64,000 nt of DNA. Origin: Rhodoferax sp. (GTDB taxonomy: Bacteria > Pseudomonadota > Gammaproteobacteria > Burkholderiales > Burkholderiaceae_C). Of this stretch, positions 16,958 to 25,031 are shown one piece after another; positions within the stretch are counted from its first letter, which is position 1; each line of letters starts with the position of its first letter. Location of the stretch: NCBI GenBank assembly GCA_024235935.1, contig JACKLL010000003.1:1-64000 (forward strand), written 5' to 3'. Under the pieces are notes generated by a model. That model was not told the origin of the DNA. It saw only the letters and a program-made list of their open reading frames with translations, and made no database searches. The position numbers and the translations under genes are program-made.

Positions 16958-18316
16958 CTAAGCTGCCTGGGGCTTCGGCGTGGCGAACAGGTCTTCCATC
17001 TGCCTGCGAATCCGGTAGGCATGTGTCGTGGTGTCCATCGCCACATCGGCCCAGCAAAGGCTCTGGCCCTTCTTCACCGGCCGCACCACGCGGACGTCAT
17101 GCGCCAGCCCCAGGGGCAGCCCACCCATCCGCACCGACGTATCGGCCGGCAGCAGCTTGCCCCAGACCGTGTAGCCCCCCTCCCCGTCGAGAATGTCGCC
17201 GGGCGCCAGGTCGCGCTTGGCCGTTGCCACCACGTCGGCGTTCCAGCAGGTCGCCACACCCGTGGCTTCACCGCGCAGCGCGACCGAGGCCACCGACATG
17301 CCGACTTCCAGGCCGATCAGGTGCCAGCGCTTGTACAGCGTGAAATAACGTCCGCTAGGGTCGGTATGCGCGTTGTATTCCTCGAAGCAGTTGCGGATGT
17401 AGTCGGTCTCGCCCTCCACCGTGACCCAGACACCCATGCGGATGTCGTACGGGATCTTGCGGCCATCGGCCTCCAGCGAGGAAATCACCTCCACCATGCC
17501 CTTGCGTTCGAGCACGCCACCTTCGCTGACGGGTCGGGTCACGAACGGAATGTCCTCGACGCTGGCCGGCGGGTACAGCAACCCGTTGGACGGCACGGTG
17601 AGGCCGGTCGCATTGGCCACTGCCGTGCTTTCGATCGAGGGCTTGGAGCCGTCGAGAAAGCTGTTGAACATCTTCGGGTTCAGGCCGCCACGTACGGCCT
17701 GTTCCGGCGTGAGTCCGTAATTGCCCCACACCGTCTGCGGTGTCGATTCGCAGAAATGCGGCAACCACTTGTGGCCACGGCCCGCGGCCACAACCGGGAA
17801 GCCGCAGGTGCGCGCCCAGTCGACCAGATCGCAGATCAGCGCCGGCTGGTCGCCGAACGCCAACGAATACACGACGCCGGCCGCATGCGCCTTGCGCGCC
17901 AGCAGCGGGCCGCAGAACGCATCCGCCTCCACCGTCACGTTGACGACATGCTTGCCGTGGGCAAAAGCCTCCAGGCAGTGGTCGACCGCGGCAATCGGGT
18001 GTCCGGTGCATTCGACGACCACGTCGATGGCCGGATGCCGCACCAGGGCCTGCCAGTCTTCGCCGATATGGGTGGTACCGCTCTTGACAGCATCGTCCAG
18101 CGAGTGCGCCTGCATGCGCGCACTCTCCCAGCCGACGCGCGCCAGGTTGCTGCGTGCGCCATCCGGCGACAGATCGGCGATACCGACCAATTGCACGCCC
18201 GGTGTGCGCGGAATCTGCGCCAGGTACATGGAGCCGAACTTTCCGGCACCGATCAGGCCGACACGGATCGGCTTGCCGTCGGACGCACGGCGCTGCAGTT
18301 GTGCATGGAGACTCAT
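16958..18316 (-). CDS. NAD(P)-dependent oxidoreductase with C-terminal SAF domain
   Basis: A 452-residue protein. The N-terminal Rossmann domain has VGLIGAGKFGSMYLAQIPRT (about residues 19-38) followed by the Gfo/Idh- or homoserine-dehydrogenase-like VVVECTGHP. The C-terminal ~110 residues resemble a SAF domain (VATAKRDLAPGDILDGEGGY; GGLPLGLAHDVRVVRPVKKG). The combined architecture is a recognised family of uncharacterised oxidoreductases. It is the last gene of the operon GntR, PhyH-type dioxygenase, oxidoreductase. The product of the dioxygenase could be its substrate. No specific reaction can be assigned. Confidence 0.78.
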   Translation of the reverse strand: MSLHAQLQRRASDGKPIRVGLIGAGKFGSMYLAQIPRTPGVQLVGIADLSPDGARSNLARVGWESARMQAHSLDDAVKSGTTHIGEDWQALVRHPAIDVVVECTGHPIAAVDHCLEAFAHGKHVVNVTVEADAFCGPLLARKAHAAGVVYSLAFGDQPALICDLVDWARTCGFPVVAAGRGHKWLPHFCESTPQTVWGNYGLTPEQAVRGGLNPKMFNSFLDGSKPSIESTAVANATGLTVPSNGLLYPPASVEDIPFVTRPVSEGGVLERKGMVEVISSLEADGRKIPYDIRMGVWVTVEGETDYIRNCFEEYNAHTDPSGRYFTLYKRWHLIGLEVGMSVASVALRGEATGVATCWNADVVATAKRDLAPGDILDGEGGYTVWGKLLPADTSVRMGGLPLGLAHDVRVVRPVKKGQSLCWADVAMDTTTHAYRIRRQMEDLFATPKPQAA

Positions 18317-18374
18317 CGCGACACCTCCGCGCTACCCACTGCGGGCTTGCAATTGCTGGGGGCGGCCCGGCGGT

Positions 18375-19256
18375 TCATGCGGCCTCCTTCATGTCGGCGA
18401 GCGGCACCGACGAGGTCTGCAGGGCGCTGGCCGGCATGCCGTCCTTCCATGGCAGGTCCACTGGATAGTCCTTCAGCAGGCAGTCGTCAGGCAGGCAATC
18501 GATGGGCGTGAAGTCGCGGTGGGCGATGTACTCGGGCCGCTTGTGGCGGCGGATATGGTTGCTGACCGCGCACAGGCTCAGGTAGACGCTGACCCGGTTC
18601 CACGGCGACAGGTTGCTGGTCGAGGCGTGCACCAGGCAGCTGTGAAACAGGATCATCGAACCGGCCGGGCCGGTCGGTGACACGATGCCGCCGTTCTTGC
18701 CGCCAGCGCGCTCGACCAACTGGCGGATCAGGTCGTTGTCGACGGTCCACAGCGGATAGCTGGTCGTCGTCAGATCATGCTTCGCGTCCACGACACCCTT
18801 CTTGTGGCTGCCGGGAATGAACATCAGCGGGCCATTGAACGCGTTGACATCGTCCAGGAAGATCGCGACGTTCATCGCACGTTCGGTCGGCATCATGTCG
18901 TCGTTGAGCCAGGTGCCGTAGTCCTGGTGCCATTGCCACACGTCGCCCTCGAAGGCCATCTTGCCGTTGACCTTGAACTGGTGCATGTAGACCGGCTCGT
19001 CGAACAGCTCCTGCACCGGCTCGACCATGCGCGGGTGACGTGCCAGCCGCGCGAACGGTGCGCTGACCATGTGGGCCGCGAAATTCGTGCGCACGGCGTC
19101 CTTGCCTTTCTCGCGCACGTTGTAGGCCTCGCGCCGGGCATACAGGTCTGGCACGGCATCGGTCAGGCTGCGGACCTCGTCCGGCTGGAACAGCCCGGGG
19201 AAGAACAGGTAACCGTCACGCTCGAATTGGGCGTGTTGCTCTGCAGTCAGCTTCAT
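18375..19256 (-). CDS. Phytanoyl-CoA dioxygenase (PhyH) family, EctD-like Fe(II)/2-oxoglutarate hydroxylase
   Basis: A 293-residue non-haem iron dioxygenase. The ATG at 19256 overlaps the GntR stop (ATGA), so the longer frame to 19472 was rejected. The metal triad is visible: His110 and Asp112 in WQWHQDYGTW and a distal His210 in LVHASTSN, followed by Arg in WNRVSV that would hold 2-oxoglutarate. FNGPLMFIPGSHK is the segment shared with ectoine hydroxylase EctD and relatives. It would hydroxylate a small polar substrate using O2 and 2-oxoglutarate, releasing succinate and CO2. No ectoine genes are near, so ectoine is not implied. Confidence 0.85.
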   Translation of the reverse strand: MKLTAEQHAQFERDGYLFFPGLFQPDEVRSLTDAVPDLYARREAYNVREKGKDAVRTNFAAHMVSAPFARLARHPRMVEPVQELFDEPVYMHQFKVNGKMAFEGDVWQWHQDYGTWLNDDMMPTERAMNVAIFLDDVNAFNGPLMFIPGSHKKGVVDAKHDLTTTSYPLWTVDNDLIRQLVERAGGKNGGIVSPTGPAGSMILFHSCLVHASTSNLSPWNRVSVYLSLCAVSNHIRRHKRPEYIAHRDFTPIDCLPDDCLLKDYPVDLPWKDGMPASALQTSSVPLADMKEAA

Positions 19257-19936
19257 GGTGTGTTGTCTCCTCGGCGCGTGGCCAGTACGTGGTTCAGGAT
19301 CTCGGTGAGGTTGTCGCTGGCGCGCGCTGCGTGCCCGGTAATCTGTTCGGCCGCGCGTGGACCATCGCCGCATGCGATCGCGTCGGCAATGGCCTGGTGT
19401 TCGTCCCACAGATCCTCGCGCTGGCCGGACTGCTGCAGCACGGCGCCCATCACGCGGCGCAGATGGCGCCAATGGGCATGGGCACTTTTGGCGATCAGGT
19501 CATTGCCCGAGGCGCTGTAGATCGCGTCGTGAAAGGCGATGTCGGCATCGATCATGGCCTTGACGTTCCGACCGCGGGCAGCCTTGCGCCCCTGCGCGAT
19601 CAACTTCGGATCGATGTGTGCGCGCTGGGCCGCAGCCAGTTGCGCCGCCAGCGCGTCGAGCGCACCGCGCACCTGGTAGACCTGGACGATCCACGCCGGG
19701 TCGAGCGGGGATACCAGCAGGCCGCGCCCCGGTGCGTCGCACAGGAAGCCGTCCTGCTTGAGCAGACGCAAGGCCTGCAACACCGGTTGCCGTGACACAG
19801 CCAGTTGCGCCGCAATGTCTTCCTGCGTGATGCGCTGCCCCGGCGCCAGCGAGCCATCGCTGATGGCGTCGAGCAGACGGGCATACACCTGCTCGACCAG
19901 GTCGGGCGTGCTTTCGAGCTTGATGAGATGGGCCAT
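19253..19936 (-). CDS. GntR-family regulator, FCD subfamily
   Basis: A 227-residue regulator. The ATG at 19936 (MAHLIKLESTPDLVEQVYAR) gives a normal FCD-GntR N-terminus; the upstream frame to 20008 would run through the palindrome and was rejected. The winged helix includes GQRITQEDIAAQLAVSRQPV; the helical FCD domain has DADIAFHDAIYSASGND with metal-ligand-like Asp and His. The stop overlaps the dioxygenase start by four bases, so regulator and enzymes are one operon. A near-perfect palindrome sits 29 bases upstream and implies autoregulation. Confidence 0.88.
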   Translation of the reverse strand: MAHLIKLESTPDLVEQVYARLLDAISDGSLAPGQRITQEDIAAQLAVSRQPVLQALRLLKQDGFLCDAPGRGLLVSPLDPAWIVQVYQVRGALDALAAQLAAAQRAHIDPKLIAQGRKAARGRNVKAMIDADIAFHDAIYSASGNDLIAKSAHAHWRHLRRVMGAVLQQSGQREDLWDEHQAIADAIACGDGPRAAEQITGHAARASDNLTEILNHVLATRRGDNTP

Positions 19937-19964
19937 GGCTGGAGTCAGGAATTCGCGGCAGTTT

Positions 19965-19988
19965 CCGTATTCTGTATACAGAGTACGG
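19965..19988. promoter_or_regulatory. 24-bp near-perfect palindrome, GntR operator
   Basis: The dyad is centred between 19976 and 19977 with core TCTGTATACAGA, outer arms CCGTA/TACGG and a single mismatched pair. FCD-type GntR proteins often bind sites with a GTATAC centre. It lies 29-52 bases upstream of the regulator start, in promoter position. Confidence 0.72.
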
Positions 19989-20096
19989 AGCCGGCGTGCG
20001 CTTGTCAAGACCTTTCGTGCCGGCGCTCTGCATCCGACGCCGCCCGCCGGCTGACCCGGCCCGGCCCCGTCCTGAGCCGTCTGCCCGGGTCGGCTG

Positions 20097-20558
20097 TCAG
20101 CCGTTGGTCACGGCCGCGCCGGCCTGCGCGGCCAGCCCGTCCTCCATCGACTGCACACCGGAGACCCCGATCGCGCCGACAATGCGGCCGTCCTGCAGCA
20201 AGGGGATGCCGCCCTCCATCGGCATCATGCCCTCGAGCGCCAGCAGCCGCACACCGGCACCGCCGGCGGCGATGGCGTCTTCGAACACCTTGGTCGGTCG
20301 CTTGAAGTTGACCGCGGTCGAGGCCTTGGCCTGCGCAACCCGGATGCTGGCATGGTGCACGCCGTCCATGCGGTGCAGCGCCACCAGATGGTCGGTGCTG
20401 TCCACGACCGCAAACACCATCTGCCAGCCATGGGCCAGCGCTTCCTGGTGCGCGCGTTCGATGACACGCAGTGCCAACGCCAGCATGATGGGCGGGCCGT
20501 ACATGGGGATGGCGGGGGTCTGGGTTTGCAAGAGAGGCTCCTGAAGGGATGAGGACAT
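20097..20558 (-). CDS. GlcG/HbpS family protein (DUF336)
   Basis: A 153-residue protein of the GlcG/HbpS (haem-degrading domain) family. Seen features are AVVDSTDHLVALHRMDG, the alanine-rich helix with KASTAVNFKRPT, and the C-terminal GGIPLLQDGRIVGAIGVSG. Small proteins of this type are often found in catabolic operons and with glycolate or aromatic genes, where their role is poorly understood; some bind haem or cobalamin. Here it is last in the operon of extradiol dioxygenase, IclR, hydroxylase and aldolase, 64 bases after the aldolase. Confidence 0.82.
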   Translation of the reverse strand: MSSSLQEPLLQTQTPAIPMYGPPIMLALALRVIERAHQEALAHGWQMVFAVVDSTDHLVALHRMDGVHHASIRVAQAKASTAVNFKRPTKVFEDAIAAGGAGVRLLALEGMMPMEGGIPLLQDGRIVGAIGVSGVQSMEDGLAAQAGAAVTNG

Positions 20559-20622
20559 CGAAGGCGATTGTCGACGCAGCGGCTAACCGCGCAGGCCCTC
20601 GCCCATTCAGGCATTCAGGGGT

Positions 20623-21348
20623 TCAGGCGTCCAGATCAATCGCACCCAGGCGCTTGACCCACAAGTTCCACGACCGCGGAATCTGTCCGTCGTTCATGTC
20701 CGACGCCATTTGGGCCTCCTCCTCGTTGAGGAAGGTGATGTCACCCAGGCCGTGGGCAGCCAGTTGCAGCCTGGCATTGACCTCCGCATAGATGGCCCGA
20801 TAGACCACCTGCTCGATCGAGGTGCCCACCACTGTCGAGCCATGGCCCCGCATCAGCACACAGGTGTGGGACCCCAGCGACTTTGCCAGCGCTTCACCCA
20901 GGTAGGAGCTGCGGATCAGCATGTCGGTGTTGCCGGAGGACTCGCGGATCTCGAAATGCGCGGAGCCACCGGCCAGGAAGCCCGACATGTGGAACACCGG
21001 GCGCAGCGCCTGCCGCGTCACGGCAAACGGAATCACGCTGGGCGAGTGGCTGTGCACCACCGCCACGACGTCCGGTCGGGCCCGGTAGATCTCGGCATGA
21101 ATGAATCGCTCGAGATAGGGGCGCTCGGTGGTGCTGGAAACCGCGTCGCCATCATAGTTGTAGCAGACGATGTCCTGGCGTCGCACCATGGCAGGCGCGC
21201 GGTTGCACGACAGCAGAAAGACGTCGGGCGCGCTGTCGTGGCGCACGCTGGCATGGCCCAGGCCATCGACGACGCCATGGTCGTACAGGATGCGGTTGGC
21301 CAGAACCAGTTTGTCGACCAGTTCGGCAGCAGGTGCCTGGATGGGCAT
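20623..21348 (-). CDS. Class II aldolase/adducin-family protein
   Basis: A 241-residue zinc-dependent aldolase-type protein. The zinc-binding histidines are His99 and His101 (VVHSHSPSV) and His169 (LMRGHGSTVVG); an acidic residue in IHAEIYRA could serve as acid/base. The fold includes SVRHDSAPDVFLLSCNRAP near the N-terminus. Family members cleave sugar phosphates or 4-hydroxy-2-keto acids, or decarboxylate hydroxy acids. Following a ring hydroxylase and ring-cleaving dioxygenase, a keto-acid aldolase or decarboxylase function is possible. It sits 47 bases after the hydroxylase gene in the same operon. Confidence 0.83.
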   Translation of the reverse strand: MPIQAPAAELVDKLVLANRILYDHGVVDGLGHASVRHDSAPDVFLLSCNRAPAMVRRQDIVCYNYDGDAVSSTTERPYLERFIHAEIYRARPDVVAVVHSHSPSVIPFAVTRQALRPVFHMSGFLAGGSAHFEIRESSGNTDMLIRSSYLGEALAKSLGSHTCVLMRGHGSTVVGTSIEQVVYRAIYAEVNARLQLAAHGLGDITFLNEEEAQMASDMNDGQIPRSWNLWVKRLGAIDLDA

Positions 21349-21395
21349 GGTGGTGTCTCCTTCAGTGGGAATGGGGAATATGGGCGACGAAGCGT

Positions 21396-23069
21396 TTATG
21401 CAGATACCGGCCCAGCTGTGCCCGTACGGGCTGGCGCCGACGCGTCGGGCCAGTGCCAGCCGGCGACCTCGCCATCAGGTTGACCGTCATAACGCATGGC
21501 ACGCGACCAATAGCGGTCCGGGCGAACGACCAGGGCATGCACCTGCAGACGGTCCAGCACCGCCTCCAGTGCCCCGCTGCCGTCCCGCGCCAGCGTCACA
21601 TCGGCGTCCGACCGGTGGGCCCCGACGAAATCCTGGTCGGCGCGGATCAGCGCGACGACACGCGATGGAACGCCGGCGGGAACCCACTGCCAAGCCTGTT
21701 GCCGCAGTACATCGCTGTCAAAGCCGATCACGGCAAACCCCGGGCCGAGCAGTTCGTCGAGCCGCTGCAGGCTGCGATCGGGCAGATCCATCATGGGCTG
21801 GGGCAACAGTTCCGAGCGTGCCCGGCTGCCCGCAGGCGGCACGAAGTAGCCTTTGTTCAGTTGCGGCTTGGGTTTGAAGCGCAGTTGCAACAGGTAATCG
21901 CGCGCCGCCGGAATCAGGCACACGGCACGCAGCAGACCTTGGGAGAGCGCCGCCTGCATGCGGCTCGCCGGCTGCATGAAATGTCCGATCCGCAGCGCCA
22001 TGCGGATCAGCGCCGCGGCGTGCGGACGGCGCTCCATCTCGTAGGTCGCCAGCAGCGTGTCGGGTGCGCCCCAGCGCGTGACGGCCGCCAGTTTCCAGGC
22101 CAGGTTGGCAGCGTCGCGCAGGCCGCTGTTCAGCCCCTGGCCGGCGAACGGCGGCGTCAGATGCGCCGCGTCGCCTGCCAGCAGCACCCGCCCGTCGCGC
22201 CAGCGATCGGCCACCCGTGCGTGGAAGGTGTAGACCACCTTGCGCACCACCGGCAGGTCGCGGTCCTGTGGGCAACGCGCGGCCATCCAGCCACGAAAAC
22301 GCGTCTCGTCGAGCGCGAAGGCGTCATCCTCGTGCGGGCGCAACATGAACTCGTAGCGCAAGGTGGCATGCGGGCCCGGCAAGCGGATGGCGGGCCGCGC
22401 AGGATCGCAGAAGGTCTGGGTATGGCGCAATGCCGTGGTGCGCTGCTGCATGTCCACGATCAGCCAGCGCTGGGCAAAGGTATCGCCTTCGAGCGCGATG
22501 CCACACAGGTCGCGAACCCGGCTGCGCCCGCCGTCGCAGCCCACCAGCCAACGCCCACGCAAGCTGAATTCGACGCCCTGCGGACCGCTGGCCCGGCAGA
22601 TCACGGCCTGCGCATCCTGGGTGAAGTCGCGCAACTCCGTGTTGAAGCACAGGCGAACCTTGGCGAAGCGCTTGACGCCATCCCGGAGCGTGGCTTCCAG
22701 CAACTGCTGGCGAAACGCATTGCGCTTGGGATAGCCGTATTCCTGACGCGTCGGCTGGATGCTGGCAAACGGCTTGCCGCGCCACGAGAAGTACTGCACA
22801 CCATAGGCCAGCACCATGCTGCGGATCACCTCCGAGACCAGACCGCTGGCCTGCAGGGTGCGCAGGCTTTCGTCGTCCAGCGAGACGGCGCGAGGCTCGC
22901 CGACGGTATCGGCATGGCGCTCCAGCACCAGCGTGCGCACGCCATGGCTGCCCAGCAGGTTCGCCAGCGTCAGACCGACCGGGCCCGCGCCGACGATGAT
23001 GACATCGGCGTCGAAGTCCAGGGCCTGCGAAGCCTGCGCTTCGTCCGGGGTCGTGGCGTCACCGGACAT
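21396..23069 (-). CDS. FAD-dependent aromatic hydroxylase, MhpA-like
   Basis: A 557-residue class A flavoprotein monooxygenase (PheA/TfdB/MhpA family) that hydroxylates a phenolic ring with NAD(P)H and O2. The FAD-binding motif VIIVGAGPVGLTLANLLGSHG is near residues 24-44, the DG motif in GRWLVGCDGGRSRVRDLCG, and the GD motif in GRVLLAGDAAHLTPPFAGQG with GLNSGLRDAANLAWK. The C-terminal ~150 residues form the thioredoxin-like extension of the larger members. It is in one operon with an extradiol dioxygenase, so ortho-hydroxylation to a catechol followed by meta-cleavage is the natural reading. The exact aromatic is not known. Confidence 0.87.
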   Translation of the reverse strand: MSGDATTPDEAQASQALDFDADVIIVGAGPVGLTLANLLGSHGVRTLVLERHADTVGEPRAVSLDDESLRTLQASGLVSEVIRSMVLAYGVQYFSWRGKPFASIQPTRQEYGYPKRNAFRQQLLEATLRDGVKRFAKVRLCFNTELRDFTQDAQAVICRASGPQGVEFSLRGRWLVGCDGGRSRVRDLCGIALEGDTFAQRWLIVDMQQRTTALRHTQTFCDPARPAIRLPGPHATLRYEFMLRPHEDDAFALDETRFRGWMAARCPQDRDLPVVRKVVYTFHARVADRWRDGRVLLAGDAAHLTPPFAGQGLNSGLRDAANLAWKLAAVTRWGAPDTLLATYEMERRPHAAALIRMALRIGHFMQPASRMQAALSQGLLRAVCLIPAARDYLLQLRFKPKPQLNKGYFVPPAGSRARSELLPQPMMDLPDRSLQRLDELLGPGFAVIGFDSDVLRQQAWQWVPAGVPSRVVALIRADQDFVGAHRSDADVTLARDGSGALEAVLDRLQVHALVVRPDRYWSRAMRYDGQPDGEVAGWHWPDASAPARTGTAGPVSA

Positions 23070-23108
23070 GACTGTCTCCCGGCGCCGCGAAAGGACGGGC
23101 CCAGGACC

Positions 23109-23882
23109 TCATGCGGCACCTGCGGCGCAATGGCGCGGTGTGCGCCGCCCCTCCAGGATGCCTTCGATGCGAAGGCCGGCGCGCCGCAGCTGATCGGCAA
23201 TGGCGCCATCGCGGTCGCCACCGTGCCGGCTCGCCATCACCACGCTGAGGCTGCCCAGCAGCTGCTTGCCGTGGTACAGCGCGACCGCCCAGCCAATGGC
23301 ATCGGCGTCGAGCTCGCCGTCGGTGCGAAACACCGCCTGCCGGCGCAGGTCCGCCAGCTGCGCCGTCAGCTCTGGAACCGTGCTTGCAAAACCAGCGGCA
23401 AGCAGGCCTTGCGCATCGACCCGCACCAGGGTTTCGATGCGCCGGGCATCCAGATGCGCCAGGATGACCCTCGAAGTCGCACCGCGGTACAGCGGCATCG
23501 CGCGGCCACGCTCATAGCTGACGCTGCGCGGCGCCTGTGGCCCCGCGCACTGGTGCACGCAAAGAACCTTGTGGCCATGGATGCGGCACAGCAGGATGGC
23601 ACCCCCGGTGCGCTCGCACAAGCCGCGCATCACCGGTTGTGCAGCCTGGACCAGCGGGTCGGACAGCCGGATCTGCCGGTCCAGTTCCACGATGGTCGGA
23701 CCGAGCACATAGCTGCCCTCGTTGCTGCGTTCGATCAGGCCACTCTGCTCAAGATCGGCGATGCACCGATACGCAGTGGCACGCGCACAGCCCAGCCGCT
23801 CGGCGATCTGTAAAGCGCTCAGCCCGCCGCCGCCGTCGGACACCATGCGCAACACGTCCAGGACACGGTGCGTGCGCGTCAT
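23109..23882 (-). CDS. IclR-family transcriptional regulator
   Basis: A 257-residue regulator; the ATG at 23882 is 13 bases past the dioxygenase stop and starts directly at the helix-turn-helix domain (VLDVLRMVSDGGGGLSALQI, then AERLGCARATAYRCIADLEQ). The effector domain follows (ERTGGAILLCRIHGHKVLCV). The longer frame to 24209 is antisense-like and was rejected. The regulator lies inside the operon it probably controls. The likely operator is the AT-rich palindrome at 24782-24804 in the divergent promoter region. Activation or repression cannot be read from the sequence. Confidence 0.86.
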   Translation of the reverse strand: MTRTHRVLDVLRMVSDGGGGLSALQIAERLGCARATAYRCIADLEQSGLIERSNEGSYVLGPTIVELDRQIRLSDPLVQAAQPVMRGLCERTGGAILLCRIHGHKVLCVHQCAGPQAPRSVSYERGRAMPLYRGATSRVILAHLDARRIETLVRVDAQGLLAAGFASTVPELTAQLADLRRQAVFRTDGELDADAIGWAVALYHGKQLLGSLSVVMASRHGGDRDGAIADQLRRAGLRIEGILEGRRTPRHCAAGAA

Positions 23883-23895
23883 CGCCGCCTGTCTG

Positions 23896-24750
23896 TCAGC
23901 TGCGCATCGGGGCGTGGCCCCAGCGGTTGAGCGTCTGCGGGGCATGCGGCCATTCACCGGCCGGACGCTCTGGTCCGCAGTGTTCGAGTTCGGCAGAGAT
24001 CTCTGCCCAGTTGCCGTCGGGATCCTTGACCATGAAGAAAGTATCGTTGCCCGGACCATGGCGCCCCACGCCCCAGTCCAGAAGGATACCCTCTCGCGCC
24101 ATGTGGTCCGCCCAGTCCCGCAGCGCGTTCCAGTCATGCGTTTCGCAGGACAGGTGATCGAAGCCCTCTGTCGGCGCGCGAAAGATCGCCAGCGCATGGT
24201 GCAAGGCATCTGTGCGCAGGAACACCGCCGTCACCGAGCCTTGGGCATCACGCACCCAGTCCGAGGGGACGAATCCCAGCGCGTGGATGTAGAACTGCGC
24301 CAGAGTCATTGGTGCCGGGCTGCGCAAGGCGTAATGTTGCAAGCGCGCCTGAAGCCCAGGTTGCGCGGCCGCCTGCATTTGCGGCCCGATCGAAAAGAAG
24401 ACGCGCCGCCCGTCTGGATCGGCAACCCAGAACGCACCATCCGCACGATCCAGATCCACATGGACCTCGGTGCCGGTGGCGCGAATCCGCTGTTGCAGCG
24501 CGCCCAGCGCCGCGGGATCGTCCAGGCGAAAGTGGGACTCCAGCAGGCGGTTCTTCGCCCCGGGACGCAAATGCAGGTGCCGCTGCGGTCCCTCGCAAAG
24601 CCAGTGGGGGCCATCAGGCTGCGCCGCCAGCGCAAAAGCGCGGGCATAGAAATCCGCCATGGCCGGCCCCTGCGGGGTGGAAAGCACCAGGCGATCGAGA
24701 GTGGCGTTGATGGTCACGTAGGGAATCTCTTGCAGTGGATGGGCTGTCAT
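23896..24750 (-). CDS. Type I extradiol ring-cleavage dioxygenase (VOC family, BphC-like)
   Basis: A 284-residue two-domain vicinal-oxygen-chelate protein. The three Fe(II) ligands can be placed: His139 (LQHYALRS), His199 (FDHLSCETHDW) and Glu250 (NWAEISAELE). Their spacing is close to His146/His210/Glu260 of 2,3-dihydroxybiphenyl dioxygenase. The C-terminal signature HGPGNDTFFMVKDPDGNW is also typical. It would open a catechol ring next to the hydroxyls. It is first in the operon, ahead of IclR and the hydroxylase. No meta-cleavage hydrolase (MhpC/BphD type) follows, so downstream steps are unclear. Confidence 0.86.
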   Translation of the reverse strand: MTAHPLQEIPYVTINATLDRLVLSTPQGPAMADFYARAFALAAQPDGPHWLCEGPQRHLHLRPGAKNRLLESHFRLDDPAALGALQQRIRATGTEVHVDLDRADGAFWVADPDGRRVFFSIGPQMQAAAQPGLQARLQHYALRSPAPMTLAQFYIHALGFVPSDWVRDAQGSVTAVFLRTDALHHALAIFRAPTEGFDHLSCETHDWNALRDWADHMAREGILLDWGVGRHGPGNDTFFMVKDPDGNWAEISAELEHCGPERPAGEWPHAPQTLNRWGHAPMRS

Positions 24751-24781
24751 GATTGACTGGGGTCAACGTCCACGTCAAAGC

Positions 24782-24804
24782 AAATTCTCATAAATTGAGA
24801 ATTT
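24782..24804. promoter_or_regulatory. Perfect 9+9 inverted repeat, candidate IclR operator
   Basis: AAATTCTCA (24782-24790) and TGAGAATTT (24796-24804) are exact inverted copies around TAAAT. The site is very AT-rich compared with its surroundings. It is 31 bases upstream of the extradiol dioxygenase start and 227 bases before the TAXI binding protein, in the 281-base divergent promoter region. A second small dyad TTGAC/GTCAA (24753-24766) lies closer to the dioxygenase start. Confidence 0.7.
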
Positions 24805-25031
24805 TGTCGCAGACCCCCAGCGAGTTGCGGCATGCTTGCCATCGGACGTTCGACAAGCGGTTTCGGCCGTGCGGGTCAATACCGATTGCCGCCGGCGGCA
24901 ATTGACGGAAACATGGGGCCATGCACCGCCCCGGGACCGGCTGGCCCGATCTGTGCCAGCCCGCATTGCAGCAATGCAACCGGGTTTGCGGATCACCTGC
25001 TTCCAACTACAACTACGAGGAGTGAGACCTT

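Noticed and set aside
21333..23813. 826-codon open frame on the plus strand over the hydroxylase and IclR genes
   Set aside because: It spans two genuine opposite-strand genes and has no recognisable motif; it is a GC-bias shadow.
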